Positions 45,473-55,927 of a DNA stretch of 64,000 nt are shown here, one piece after another. Made by a program: the position numbers and the translations under genes. The stretch covers positions 30,733,442 to 30,797,441 of the forward strand of contig JAQNBH010000009.1 in assembly GCA_028752905.1 (NCBI GenBank), in the 5' to 3' direction. How positions within the stretch are numbered: the stretch's first letter is position 1; each line of letters begins with the position of its first letter. The notes beneath the pieces were generated by a model. The model was not told the DNA's origin, did not search any database, and saw only the letters and a program-made list of their open reading frames with translations. This DNA comes from Cladorhizidae sp. MBARI D1340-BT2. Taxonomy: Eukaryota > Porifera > Demospongiae > Poecilosclerida > Cladorhizidae.

Positions 45473-45507
45473 CCCCGTTTAGGTGGGTTTTCGCAAATTC
45501 GGTCACA
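45473..45507. repeat. Element X right TIR
   Basis: Complement matches 42,897-42,931 at all 35 positions. Identity suggests recent activity or a recent insertion. Confidence 0.95.
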
Positions 45508-45702
45508 TATTTACCATTAAAACATTATGTATTGTAGATGGTAAATTTGAACATTATTATTACCACCATGTAGAGTGTGGATATAATCAGACTATCATTG
45601 ATGATTCAAAAAATGTTTCGTTGAATAGAGAGTAATGTAACAATAAGTGCAGAGAAACAGAAGTTTGATGCTATAAAGCAATAACCAGTGAAGTGTAAGG
45701 GT

Positions 45703-45900
45703 TTATAGTACCAATATTTTGCGAGTTTGACTCGAGACAAATTCTTCAACCACTCTTTCTTGTGTAATACTAATCTTTTTGTGGTGTTGTAGCATTGCAA
45801 GTGCATTTAGTTGCTCCTGTGACATCGTACTTCTAAGACAAGTCTTGAGAAAACGTAACACACCGATAGACCTTTTGACCTCACATTTTGTAGTTCAATT
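45703..45900 (-). pseudogene. hAT transposase C-terminal fragment in R1
   Basis: Reads KCEVKRSIGVLRFLKTC, then MSQEQLNALAMLQHHKK and a short tail ending ILVL-stop: the hAT C-terminal dimerisation segment (usually CE-x-ERSFS-LRRLKTYLR). Same family group as the ZMYM1-like hAT at 6.5 kb, but a different element. The upstream part is absent, so R is a 3'-end fragment or a non-autonomous derivative. Confidence 0.7.
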
Positions 45901-46276
45901 ATTTACCATGACTGTGTCTTGGTGATTTCTAATGCACTCACAAACCAAAAAATTAAAAATCAAACCAAAAAATTTGCAGTTTGTTTTAGAGTTTAACAAA
46001 AAGGAGAGTTTAACAAAAAGGTCATAATTTGTCTCCTGGTTTACACCCAGACTGGTGGCATGTAGCAAAAATATTTGTGTTAGCATGTTTTTAAAAACCA
46101 AAACAACAACAAACAAAACCTAGCACAATTATACATCATTTACAGATGCCCTCCTCCAGGATGGCCGAAATTAATATAATTATGCATCTCTGGAATGGTC
46201 TATTAATTGATGCACTCCTACGGGATGGCCTGTGTCATGCAAATACTTCTACTATCTCTAAGGTGTCTAGTATCCT

Positions 46277-46659
46277 GTGACGCCTAAACAACAAAACTCT
46301 GTCTAATCAGCTCTCCTGCTGTCTCCCACTCACGAAGAGTATAATTAAAAACTGTAGTAGGTTTAAATACTTTATCAATTAAATACAATATAAACATAAA
46401 TAAATAGTACTAAATAATCATATATACACTAGTCTCAAACCAAATTATGTATGTCTCAAAACTAAACTAGCTTAGTTTACGCTATACATTTAAAACTCGC
46501 TATCTCGGTCACTCACTCAAAACTACGCTGTTCTGTTTCTCATAATTACTCTTTACCCCTGCATGGGCACGGACTTGGTCAACCAATCAGTACTCCCGTA
46601 TTCGACTCTGAAGGCTTATGTCTTCTCTGGTAAGTCTTTGATATCTTTGTCATATATAT
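46277..46659. other. No gene recognised
   Basis: AT-rich spacer between R1 and the 32-bp minisatellite. Confidence 0.4.
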
Positions 46660-46840
46660 AGAGTCAATGTCTGACAGCCTGCATTGGTAGATGAACTCCC
46701 CCAGGATGGCCTGCATTGGTAGATGCACTCTTCCGGGATGGCCTGCATTGGTAGTTGCACTATTCCAGGATGGCATGCATTGATAAACATGCTCATCTAG
46801 GATGGTATGTATTAATAGATTCACTCATCTCAACTGGTGC
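46660..46840. repeat. 32-bp minisatellite
   Basis: Five to six copies of GGATGGCCTGCATTGGTAGA plus TGCACTCTTCCG, decaying to the right. The same unit in degraded form makes up the end of R1 (46,140-46,230) and, shortened, of R2. Confidence 0.8.
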
Positions 46841-47166
46841 AGTATAGCTGTGAACAATCATCACAGGATCATCCCACATACTCCTAACCATATATCCCTA
46901 GCTCCAGCCAGTAAGCTGTCTGAATGGCCCATGGGCCATGGCATCACAGGAGGCTACTATAATACTTGTGTCTGAAAACATAGAATCTACACAAGTACCT
47001 AATATATAAAGAATTAATAGTTAACAAGGTAAACATTGTATACATGATGAAGATATATATTGATTGATTTAAAGTGTATACACATCATCTTCTGTTTACA
47101 CCTGCTGAATGCCTAATTCAGAACTTGTTTGTATTCCATACATTCCAGACAAGTAGCTATAATGTA
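46841..47166. other. No gene recognised
   Basis: Spacer up to the shared end of hAT remnant H3 (TTGACATTTGGAACTGG). Confidence 0.4.
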
Positions 47167-47519
47167 TTGACATTTGGAACTGGTTTAACTGTTGTAACAA
47201 TTCTTACACATCCACACTTCCATGACCAAAGACTTGTGCTTTCTTAATTGACAGCACTCTTAACCTATTTTCATTTCGTTTTTAGTTTGTGTGTTGTACG
47301 AATTTAGAGGCTCAATAAATTATGCTCGAAATTCTCCTATTCTCGAATTCTCATGCAACTGCCTATAATGCTTTTGAATTTGATATCTACTTATAATGCC
47401 TTAAATTCTTAATGCCTGAAATTCAGCACAAAATTCTTTTTTCAGCTGAAAATTCTTTAATTAGTACACACAATAAATTGGTATATACAATAAAAGTTTA
47501 TGAATCACTTTCTGTAATT

Positions 47520-49655
47520 ATAATTATTGGAGAATAACAGATGCTTCAATAGTCTCTTCCAATGTAGTGGTTTGTCATTTGGAAAAACTATTAGACAAAA
47601 TGGAGAAAACCCGCTCTGCTGCTGCAGAGAATGGCTGCACTAGCAACGCTAATTTGCAAGCAGCAGACCAGTAAGAGAGTTCATTTGTGTACTTCTTTCA
47701 CCACTCCAACCTATCCACCTCAGGATTAACACCATCCACTTTTGCCAGGTAACTAGGAAGCTCTTTTTTTCCCTTCAATTCGATTACTGAGGAAAGGAAA
47801 GGCGTTCAAGTGGTCAACATCAGTTGAGCATGGTTTAAGTTCAGAGATCTTGACTGGATCGAAAAATCTAGCATATTTGAAAGCTGTAACAATTGGTTTA
47901 AGATCACCTTCGAATTTCTGCTTGAAAGAAGTGATAGCAGGCTTGATACATTCAGTTGCATAACTAATTAGCTGCTGCATATTAGTTGGCCTGTTTGAAG
48001 ATAACTTTGTGGCAACAGCATTAGTATTAGGGAAATTTTGAGTAGAATAGTAGCATGAACTGCAGCGATTTCTTCATATGCATTAAGAGCAAGTGGCCCA
48101 TCCCCTTCCAGTCGATATGTTGCTTTCAGTAACGATTGGCTCACCAAAGTCAATTGTGATTGCAACTTCCATTTGCAATTTTCGATTCTTAGGAGGTCAT
48201 TGAGAATATCCCAAAGCTTTTGTTTGGTAGGTGGGAGACCATTATTTTCAAGGAAGGGATGAACTTCCCCCAAAGCATCAAGCATGTGCTTCATTACCTC
48301 CCATTTCGACCAACATCGAGTGCTTGAATAAGTAGGGACTGGCAGACCTGTGGTTTCTCTCAAGCCAGTTTTGTCTTTGGACTTCATGTAAAAAGTCCAA
48401 CCCAACCTTTAACAAATTCAGCAAATATGTTTGTACATATATTCTCTCCAACATGAACAAGAGTATGTGAGAAGCACCCCACATCTAGAATACAAGGGTA
48501 AACAATTTATAGAGTTTGAATTGGTATATACAATATTAACCGAAGCATGATCATGCATAGCTGATTTGAGACAATACCAAGATGTCATTATGTATAGCAT
48601 TATAGCTATAGGGTAAATGTACACACATATTTACCATTAAAACATTATGTATTGTAGATGGTAAATTTGAACATTATTATTACCACCATGTAGAGTGTGG
48701 ATATAATCAGACTATCATTGATGATTCAAAAAATGTTTCGTTGAATAGAGGGTAATGTAACAATAAGTGCAGAGAAACAGAAGTTTGATGCTATAAAGCA
48801 ATAATCAGTGAAGTGTAAGGGTTTATAGTACCAATATTTTGCGAGTTTGACTCGAGACAAATTCTTCAACCACTCTTTCTTGTGTAATACTAATCTTTTT
48901 GTGGTGTTGTAGCATTGCAAGTGCATTTAGTTGCTCCTGTGACATCGTACTTCTAAGACAAGTCTTGAGAAAACGTAACACACCGATAGACCTTTTGACC
49001 TCACATTTTGTAGTTCAATTATTTACCATGACTGTGTCTTGGTGATTTCTAATGCACTCACAAACCAAAAAATCAAAAATCAAACCAAAAAATTTGCAGT
49101 TTGTTTTAGAGTTTAACGAAAAGGAGAGTTTAACAAAAAGGTCATAATTTTCTCCTGGTTTACACCCAGACAGGTGGCATGTAGCAAAAATATTTGTGTT
49201 AGCATGTTTTTAAAAACCAAAACAACAACAAACATAACCTAGCACAATTATACATCATTTACAGATGCCCTCCTCCAGGATGGCCTGTGTCAGGCAAATA
49301 CTTCTACTATCTCTAAGGTGTCTAGTATTCTAGCACATAATCAACTGTCTGGCCACTTCTTCGCCTTTAAGGCTTTTATATAGCTAGCAACATTAGCCTG
49401 ACAACACATTGCTGTAGTTGCCACTTCTCATCCACAAAACGAACCACTAAAACCATTGCTTCACAAACATGGGTTGTTCCATCAAAGATTACAGCTACTT
49501 CTTTTCCATTAATGTTATTTTCGATACTGGTAAACACAATTAATTGGCGTAAATTATTACTGTGAGAGAGTCTGAGGGCAATATCTTCAAATACTTCTCT
49601 AAAACACTCAATCTTGCTTAGAGGCTCCATCTTTCAAAAACGATTTCACATCTTT
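47520..49655 (-). pseudogene. hAT transposase core and C-terminus H3
   Basis: Leftwards: CFREVFEDIALRLSHSNNL, VAVIFDGTTHVCEAMVLVV, RFVDEKWQLQQ (49,630-49,380); interruption by R2; MHDHASVN near 48,555; TGLPVPTYSSTRCWSKWEVM (48,350-48,290); ATYRLEGDGPLALNAYEEI (48,125); FEGDLKPIVTAFKYARFFDP; and a dimerisation region with EWWKKYTNE, LLVQPFSAAAERVFSIL (47,660-47,600) ending near 47,520. Frameshifts near 48,450, 48,000 and 47,770. The sequence matches the hAT group that gave rise to CGGBP1-like proteins. Inactive. Confidence 0.85.
48582..49332 (-). repeat. Repeat R, copy 2 (empty site for element X), inserted in H3
   Basis: 751 bp, collinear with R1 but without element X; the TA at 48,628-48,629 is the intact target. 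It splits the H3 transposase between ARQLIM and VLSQISYA. It contains the same hAT C-terminal fragment (48,823-49,020). The termini on the two sides look weakly like an inverted pair (ATTATGT-GCTAGAATA versus ATTATGTATAGCATTATA). Confidence 0.85.
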
Positions 49656-50057
49656 AAGGGGGGAAGAGGGCTGAAAAAACATATTTTTCCTAATTTTTTG
49701 GGGGGCCCAAAAGGGTTCATAGTATGTCTGGAGTTTGAATTTCAAGTTTCAGAGCAAGTAAATACTTGCATCCGAGGATATAGCGATTTTTATACAGTGC
49801 ATTATTATTCCATTTCATTTCATTTCACTTCACATTGGAAGAGGTTCTCTCCCAGTCTTATCTGGCTACAATTGGGGGGTCGGCGATGATCGCCTACCCA
49901 AAATACAGTTTTTATATATCAAAATGTTGCCAATTTCATGGAGACCCTTACCAGTCGTTTGCGCAATGAATTGGCCAGGTAGTGCGCAACCTCATAGCCG
50001 AGCACGTTTTTTTTAGGTCACGAGTCAGTTCGCTTGAAACTTTCACACTGTTAAGTT
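49656..50057. other. G-rich patch and leader of the Mutator-like gene
   Basis: No gene. G runs at 49,659 and 49,701; CATTTCATTTCATTTCACTT repeats near 49,811. The last 150 bp may be the 5' leader of the gene at 50,058. Confidence 0.35.
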
Positions 50058-52140
50058 ATGGGGAAGAGAACAGAGAAGCATTTTAAACAGAAAGGCCAAG
50101 GATTCAAGAAGAGTGACGACAAGAAGAAGAAAGCCCTACAGGCGGCTGTTGTTGAGCCTGTCACAGTAGCCGCGCCAGGCAAGTTTTAATGTTTATCTCC
50201 ATACTAAAAAGTTACTAGCTGTTTCCTTCCTTTGTTAGTGAGTCTCTTGGATCCTGTAGGTGGGGTAGCGCCTTCTGTGAACCTTCACTTACCTTGCAAT
50301 CAATTGCAAATGTCTGAAGAGAGGCAAGTTCCATTTGTGACTATGACCAGTGACTATGACCAGGAAGAAGTTGGCTCTCATGGATCGTTCAGCTGCTTCT
50401 GTGGCTGTTGCTACTGGATCTACTGGCTCTACCTCTTTGGACTCGGGTGGTGTTGGAGAACTAGGTAAGGGTAATTGTATAATAAACTTAGATAAGCTTA
50501 ATTAGAGAGGTCATAGAAAGGTGTAATAAGTGTATTCAATGTAGTAACTGAGCTCCCTTGCAACTGAAGCCCGTAGGGCAGGCATGGTGTCTCATTTTTA
50601 CTTTTTGTTCAAATTGTAGTAACACTCAAGACATCTCAAACCCTGTATCTGTAGAAGCATTCTTTGAACATCCAGTCAGTATACTGGGTGCTCGCATTGC
50701 TGGAATTAGTCATTCTGGTCTGGAAGATATCACTGCAGTTATGGATATGTTGCCTCCTCTTGGTTCCACCTGTTGTTTTTTAAATATACTAGGTCGATAG
50801 GGAGTGACGCAAATGCAGTAACAGAGTATTATGTTGGATGCCGCTCATAGGTTACATGGAGTGACGCAAATGCAGTAACAGAGTATTATGTTGGATGCCG
50901 CTCATAGGTCACATGATTTTTATAGTGTTAGGCAGGAAGACATCATTGATGTTAGTATTACTGTTGACGGCACATGGCTTAGACAGGGCCACAAATCAAA
51001 TTATGGCTTGGTTGCAGTGATGTCTTGGGACACTGGAGAAGTTTTAGATTATTATCTTATGTCTATGTTCTGTCAAGCTTGTGTGCGAAGACCTGAAGAT
51101 GAAACAGAAGCAAGTTACATAGAATGGTTTGAGGGTCACAAGGTAAAAATTCTGAAGCCAATTTTGAAGGCTCTTCGGGTTCTATGGAAGTTGTAGGAAC
51201 ACAAACTTTTTTAGCGTTCAGTGGAGAGACTGAAGCTTAGGTACACACACATAAATTAGTGATGGGTATACAAATGCACATAAACGGTTATTGGAAGTCG
51301 AGCCTTACGGTCCTAGTGTCTTTGGGTGGTGCTAGGGGGGTTAATCGTGTGACTATAGTTAAAATGCAAACCTACTATAGGGGATCAATTAGAAAGGACA
51401 ACCTAGAGGGGATGATTTGCGATGTGAAAGCAATTTTTTATCACTCTTAGTCATCTATGGAACATCCCAACACGAGTATTGTCCTACAGGAGTTTTCAAT
51501 TGGTGTAAGTTTAATCCAGCTTGTGCTAAAGGTGAGGTACCACCAGTTACCGATAGGCCTATGATTCCTCTGGACGAGGCTAGGAGGTTTTTGATAAATT
51601 AATGTCCGAGGATCTTTTGTGCAAATGTTTAGGTGGTTATACACAACCAAAATGAGTTTAATTCTGTTGTATGGAGTAGAGCGGGTAAGACAGGACATAT
51701 GAGTGCAACAAGTGTCTGGCTTGCTGTCGAGAGGCAGCAGAGTTCAATGTGGAGGGCGGAGCATTGTATGGTCCTGACCTGTAACATTTTATTTTGTTAT
51801 GTGTCTTTTGCTTTCTATTGTCAAACAGAGATTACTGGAAGATACTTTTGTTTATGTGTCTTTTTATCAAGCTTAGGAGGATGACTTTTATTTGTGTTCT
51901 ATTGTTTTTCAGGGATTACTGGAGGGTGTCGGAAGACATGTGTGGAGGGTGACGATGGATGGATCTTGGCATGGGAGCCCTGCAAATGATGACGTTTTTA
52001 TGTTTGCTAATTCAATATTAGCAAAGCAACATACATGTAACAAGTCTGATGCGTCTTTAATTTATGTGTATGTATATATATATATATATATATATATTGT
52101 TGGTTTTCAGGTTGTAGTTAGGATGTAGGATACTGCTGTT
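50058..52140 (+). pseudogene. Mutator-like transposase with introns, decayed
   Basis: Exon 1 (50,058-50,178) starts MGKRTEKHFKQKGQGFKKSD, a basic N-terminus. The intron 50,179-50,238 has a GC-AG border (CAG|GCAAGT) and the frame continues as SLLDPVGGVAPSVNLHLP. Exon 2 is shifted by a 13-bp tandem duplication (TGACTATGACCAG, 50,338-50,363), after which the old frame reads KKLALMDRSAASVAVATG up to a donor CTAG|GTAAGG (50,464). Then come a FCSNC motif and IAGISHSGLEDITAVMDMLP (50,700-50,755), a 57-bp tandem duplication (50,801-50,914), the catalytic-type block VSITVDGTWLRQGHKSNYG with MSWDTGEVLDYYLMS and FCQACVR (50,955-51,090), VKMQTYYRGSIRKDNLEGMI and EYCPTGVFNWCKFNP (51,360-51,510), and a tail with WSRAGKTGHMSATSVWLAV. 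This is the metazoan Mutator-like transposase domain pattern (VDGTW..RG, CPTG..WC). Part between 51,200 and 51,350 is deleted or shifted. Confidence 0.75.
52070..52097. repeat. (TA)n microsatellite
   Basis: About 13 TA units inside the 3' part of the Mutator-like remnant. Confidence 0.9.
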
Positions 52141-52789
52141 GTTGAAAAAATAAAGGACTGTGAAAAGTCAAACATTTTGTTTGTACACACAATTCTAGTA
52201 ATGAGGGATGTATTCTGGTGAACAGGGGGTGTTTCTGGCAGCTGGGATGTGATTACAAACTGCTTGGACTTCAAGGCTCAATATCTCTGAAGTGATTTTT
52301 GAAAAACCGTTCAAATGATAACTTGAATATTTTTTATCCTTTCAATAAAAAAAATATATCATTTGAAAGCAATTTTTATATTCTACAACTTGCGCGAGAG
52401 TTTTTGTTTGATAGCATTACTAAAAAGACCTATAGATGAAAATGTAACGTGATGTCATAAAACTATGTTCAGAAAATGAGACCAAAAAAAAATATTCAAA
52501 ATTTCAAGACGCGCAGTTTGTAGTGCTCATGATTGACTAATAGACCGAATAAGAGCCTCGCAAAGGTCGTTACTGCAACGTGGTTTACTTAACGGCTTAC
52601 GGTCGGCACTGGAAGAGCCTATAATGAGCTAGGAAAAAATTATGGCAAAACAAAATAACAAAAGAGGCTTACCATTAGAAAGTACAGACTGCAAGCTATA
52701 ATTTGATATATAAATCGGGAAACTAGAGTGAATGCGAGCAAAGATATGGTACTTTATGAGACTACGCGATACGCAGCCTTCTTTCCCCC
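52141..52789. other. No gene recognised
   Basis: AT-rich with a few CGCGCAG/GCGCGAG words. It may contain the 3' end of the Mutator-like element, but no inverted match to the leader was seen. Confidence 0.35.
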
Positions 52790-54743
52790 TTGACATTTGG
52801 AACTGGTTTAACTGTTGTAACAATTCTTACACATCCACACTTCCATGACCAAAGACTTGTGCTTTCTTAATTGACAGCACTTTTAACCTATTTTCAGTTC
52901 GTTTTTAGTTTGTGTGTTGTAGGAATTTAGAGGCTCAATAAATTATGCTCGAAATTCTCCTATTCTCGAATTCTCATGCAACTGCCTATAACTCTTTTGA
53001 ATTTGATATCTACTTATAATGCCTTAAATTCATAATGCCTGAAATTCAGCCCAAAATTCTTTTTTCAGCTGAAAATTATTTTAGTACACACAATAAATTG
53101 GTATATATATACAATGAAAGTTTATGAATCACTTTCTGTAATTCTAATTATTGGAGAATAACAGATGCTTCAATAGTCTCTTCCAATGCAGTGGTTTGTC
53201 ATTTGGAAAAACTATTAGACAAAATGGAGAAAACCCGCTCTGCTGCTGCAGAGAATGGCTGCACTAGCAACGCTAATTTGCAAGCAGCAGACCAGTGAGA
53301 GAGTTCATTTGTGTACTTCTTTCACCACTCCAACCTATCCACCTCAGGAGAAACACCATCCACTTTTGCCAGGTAACTAGGAAGCTCTTTTTTTTAAATC
53401 TTCAATTCGATAACTGAGGAAAGGAAAGGCGTTCAAGTGGTCAACATCAGTTGAGCATCTACAGCACTCACAAAATAATTTTCTTGATACCACAGAGAGA
53501 TATTCGTTGGAAAATGCTTTGATCCTTGTTGAAGGGAGAACAGTGGGCTCAGTAGCCACACCACCCTTACCCCGCGAGGATTAGTGTATAATTTTCTCTT
53601 TCCTGACAGGTCTGTTGGTGCAGGACTTCTCAGCTTACTCAAAAGACTGGGAACATCAATGGTAACACTACTGCTGGTGTTCGGTATAACAGGAGCTTCA
53701 GGCTCAGGCTGAGTTTCTTCAGTCTCAGAAAAACTATCACTTGCACATTCAGCCATTTTTCAGTCCTTGGGAGTCAGCTAGATGAATCATATGTCAGACC
53801 AGTCTAGTTAGTCTCATGTCAGACTAGTCTAGTTAGTCACATTAGTCTAGTCATTCAACTACATGCATCTACATAGGCGTAACGCTGGGTCAGGCAGCTC
53901 AGGCAATTGCCTGGCCAATACTTTCCCTAAACCAAACACACTTATGGTGACCACGCCCATATCACGTGGTCGCAACATTATAATTAGTCTCATGGTCAGC
54001 CTGCTCATAGTTGTCGGCTACTGTGACTGTGTAACGTTGAAGACAAAGTGAAACTACCAAACAAACTACTCATCAGCCAATGATTTTTCACTTTCCTAGT
54101 CATTGTTTTGGTAACAAGGGAGAAAAACGCTGTTTTAAACTACAAAGAAGCCAGTGATTATGTTATTGCTCAAAGGTAAATGAGAGGAACTTGCTGCCTA
54201 TTGGAGTATAGCTATAACAGAAGAGATCTAGCTTTTATTACCAAAGGCTACACTAACTGGAGGGATGCTCATGCTGCGTTAAAATAGCTAGCAAAATTTA
54301 ATTTTTATATCTCTTACCATTTCTATCTTACCATTGTAGGAGCTTCATTTTTCTAAGTACAGTATCATCAAGATGCTGAATGTCAAAATTTCAAGTTCAG
54401 TCATTCATATTATGTATTAAATTCCCTATATAAGTGTGGGAAAGGTACAGGGTATGGTTACACAAAATTGGGCATGGCCAGATCCCCTGCACTATAATAT
54501 ATTTGCCTTACCAATGCAAAATGTACTGCTATGCCTATGATCTATTACTTAGGAAGTATAAAAAATATAGCCTATTCTAATAAATAATATGCATACACTA
54601 CATTTTGTGTGCATAGATATCTGCTGTATAAAATTAAACTTGTGATCCAGTCTTATTTTTTGGCATCATGTATTCAAAATCCTGCCTGGAATCAGTAAAA
54701 ATTCTGCCTATAATGCTGGCATTACTCTCAATGCTTGAACACA
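52790..54743 (-). mobile_element. Internally deleted CGGBP1-like hAT element H4
   Basis: Both ends are present: 5' end at 54,743 (TGTGTTCAAGCATTGAG, as H1) and 3' end at 52,790 (TTGACATTTGGAACTGG, as H3). About 1.95 kb. AGCATTATAGGCAG lies in both subterminal regions. The middle of the transposase gene is deleted. The 5' end abuts the piggyBac P4 at 54,745. It looks like a non-autonomous derivative that could have been mobilised in trans. Confidence 0.8.
53170..53756 (-). pseudogene. In-frame BED finger to dimerisation-domain fusion (H4)
   Basis: Starts MAECASDSFSETEETQPEPE at 53,756. After a frameshift near 53,580 the finger half (KLFCECCR) runs directly into CSTDVDHLNAFPFLS at about 53,460, skipping the whole catalytic core, with no loss of frame at that junction. 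A later frameshift (A-run near 53,390) precedes the C-terminal region with EWWKKYTNE and SAAAERVFSIL. If expressed it could give a DNA-binding/dimerisation-only protein; the shifts make this doubtful. Confidence 0.7.
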
Positions 54744-54744
54744 G

Positions 54745-55723
54745 TCCCTTTGAATCCATTTATGGTATTATGGTATCATCGATAGAAATTTGTTGTTGGG
54801 GTGTATGTTAGGGTGTATAAACATTTTGAAAAGCATCTATGACTAGGGTAAGAAATGGCCTAATTTTGTAAAGCTTGTCATAGTTATCGCTGGACCGATC
54901 TGGTTGGTTTTGGTTGTCATTCAAATGAAAATATTTCACGAGAAGTTCAAACCTTCGCCCCGACATGATAGAACTAAAGTTTCCAGAACAAAACGGCCAT
55001 TTTGTACATGCACAATATTTGTACATACAATTTGAAAGTGTAATTCATTACCTCATTGTAGGAAATCCAACAATTCCCATTCCGATTACTGCAGCGAGCA
55101 GTGGCTCAAGCTCATCTCTTGTCATGGGATTGCATAGCCAATCATTTCCTCCGGCCAACACATGCCCCTCCAGATAGTCTCTCTGAGTGCCGAGTTGTTG
55201 TTGAGCATACCTTTTTATGTATGGTCTATAAATAGCATGTGATTGAAACATTTGGTGTTACCTTGTAGATACTTCAAAGATTATGTCCAACACAGCTGGT
55301 GTGAAGAACATGTGAAAAAAATCTACCGACTGTTTTCCAGCATGTCAATGTTCAGTCCTGGAGTTGCTGTACAACGGACAATCTTTTATAAAAATAATAA
55401 ATATATTTTATATTATTTGAATAACCTGTGAAATCCTGAATAGAACAAGAGGAATGTGTAGGAGTAGGGCAGGGTGGGGGAGTGGCTGAGGCAGTCTGAG
55501 TGGTAGGAATGGATGGGGGAGTAGCTAAAAACGAAGGTGAAATAGAGTTTGCTATAGTTTGATACGAGGTCTCAGCAGTGTCCAGTCTCACCACAGGTCT
55601 ACTGTGAGTTATGCAGTTGGAGTCAATGAACTGAGACTCCGTCTGGTTGTCTATACAAATGTTTTCGTCTGGAAAACGATTTTAATCTTCATCAACATAG
55701 CCGTCGAACTCGCTGTCAGTCAT
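54745..55723 (-). pseudogene. piggyBac transposase, truncated, two introns (P4)
   Basis: ATG at 55,723: MTDSEFDGYVDED. Then RPVVRLDTAETSYQTIANSI, a Pro/Ser linker, and an intron (GTTATT..TGTACAG near 55,425-55,370). Then TPGLNID, YAQQQLGTQRDYLEGHVL, NDWLCNPMTRDELEPLLAAV and a second intron near 55,053-55,003. Then WPFCSGNFSSIMSGRRFELL, LNDNQNQPDRSSDNYDKLYK and IRPFLTLVIDAF. It stops before the first catalytic Asp region is complete. P4 keeps the start codon and the NDNQNQPDR segment that are damaged in P3. Confidence 0.8.
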
Positions 55724-55927
55724 TGCTCTGAAGTGTACCAACAGAAACTGTGGGTCAGAGGAAATATACTGCCCTCGTTTCTGTCATATTACCGTTTTAA
55801 GTGAGGCTAGGCAACTGAAAAAACCGTTGCTTTTTACAAAACCTGCTGCATCGCATGAATGCATTGCCGCGCAATAACAGGGTTTTTGTGCAGACGCATG
55901 AATGCATCGGTGCCCGTGAAGAGTTAA
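54745..55927 (-). mobile_element. piggyBac element remnant P4 inserted in gypsy pol
   Basis: Inverted counterpart of P3. TTAA at 55,924-55,927 and terminal CTCTTCACGGGCACCGATGC on the minus strand. The distal end is lost where H4 begins (54,743). Confidence 0.8.

Larger units (their letters stand above)
42897..45507 (-). mobile_element. Element X: DNA transposon of unassigned family, 35-bp TIRs, TA duplication
   Basis: 2,611 bp. A perfect 35-bp inverted repeat lies at 42,897-42,931 and 45,473-45,507, starting TGTGACCGAATTTGCGAAAA. TA flanks it on both sides (42,895-42,896 and 45,508-45,509), while R2 has a single TA at the same place (48,628-48,629), so the ends and a 2-bp TA duplication are shown directly. 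It holds one three-exon gene on the minus strand and about 780 bp of non-coding sequence to its left, including a 165-bp tandem duplication (about 43,150-43,485) with CTATT(A/G)CCACGCCC words. TA duplication recalls Tc1/mariner or other TA-targeting groups, but the protein is not a recognisable Tc1/mariner transposase. Confidence 0.9.
42849..46276 (-). repeat. Repeat R, copy 1 (interrupted by element X)
   Basis: R1 consists of 42,849-42,896 plus 45,508-46,276 and matches 48,582-49,332 with only a few substitutions. It carries the C-terminal end of a hAT transposase on the minus strand and a 32-bp minisatellite-like tail (46,140-46,230). R1 has about 65 bp more of that tail than R2. The interruption is element X. 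Confidence 0.85.
47167..49655 (-). mobile_element. CGGBP1-like hAT element remnant H3 (3' two thirds), split by R2
   Basis: The 3' end (47,167-47,520) is shared with H4 (52,790-53,170) and starts at the same TTGACATTTGG, which probably marks the element end. It holds AGCATTATAGGCAG on the coding strand (47,369-47,382) and related GGCATTA words. The 5' part before LKDGASKQD is replaced by unrelated G-rich sequence at 49,655. No TSD identified. Confidence 0.7.

Noticed and set aside
46660..46840. CRISPR-like array
   Set aside because: Units abut without unique spacers and decay gradually; the context is an animal genome.
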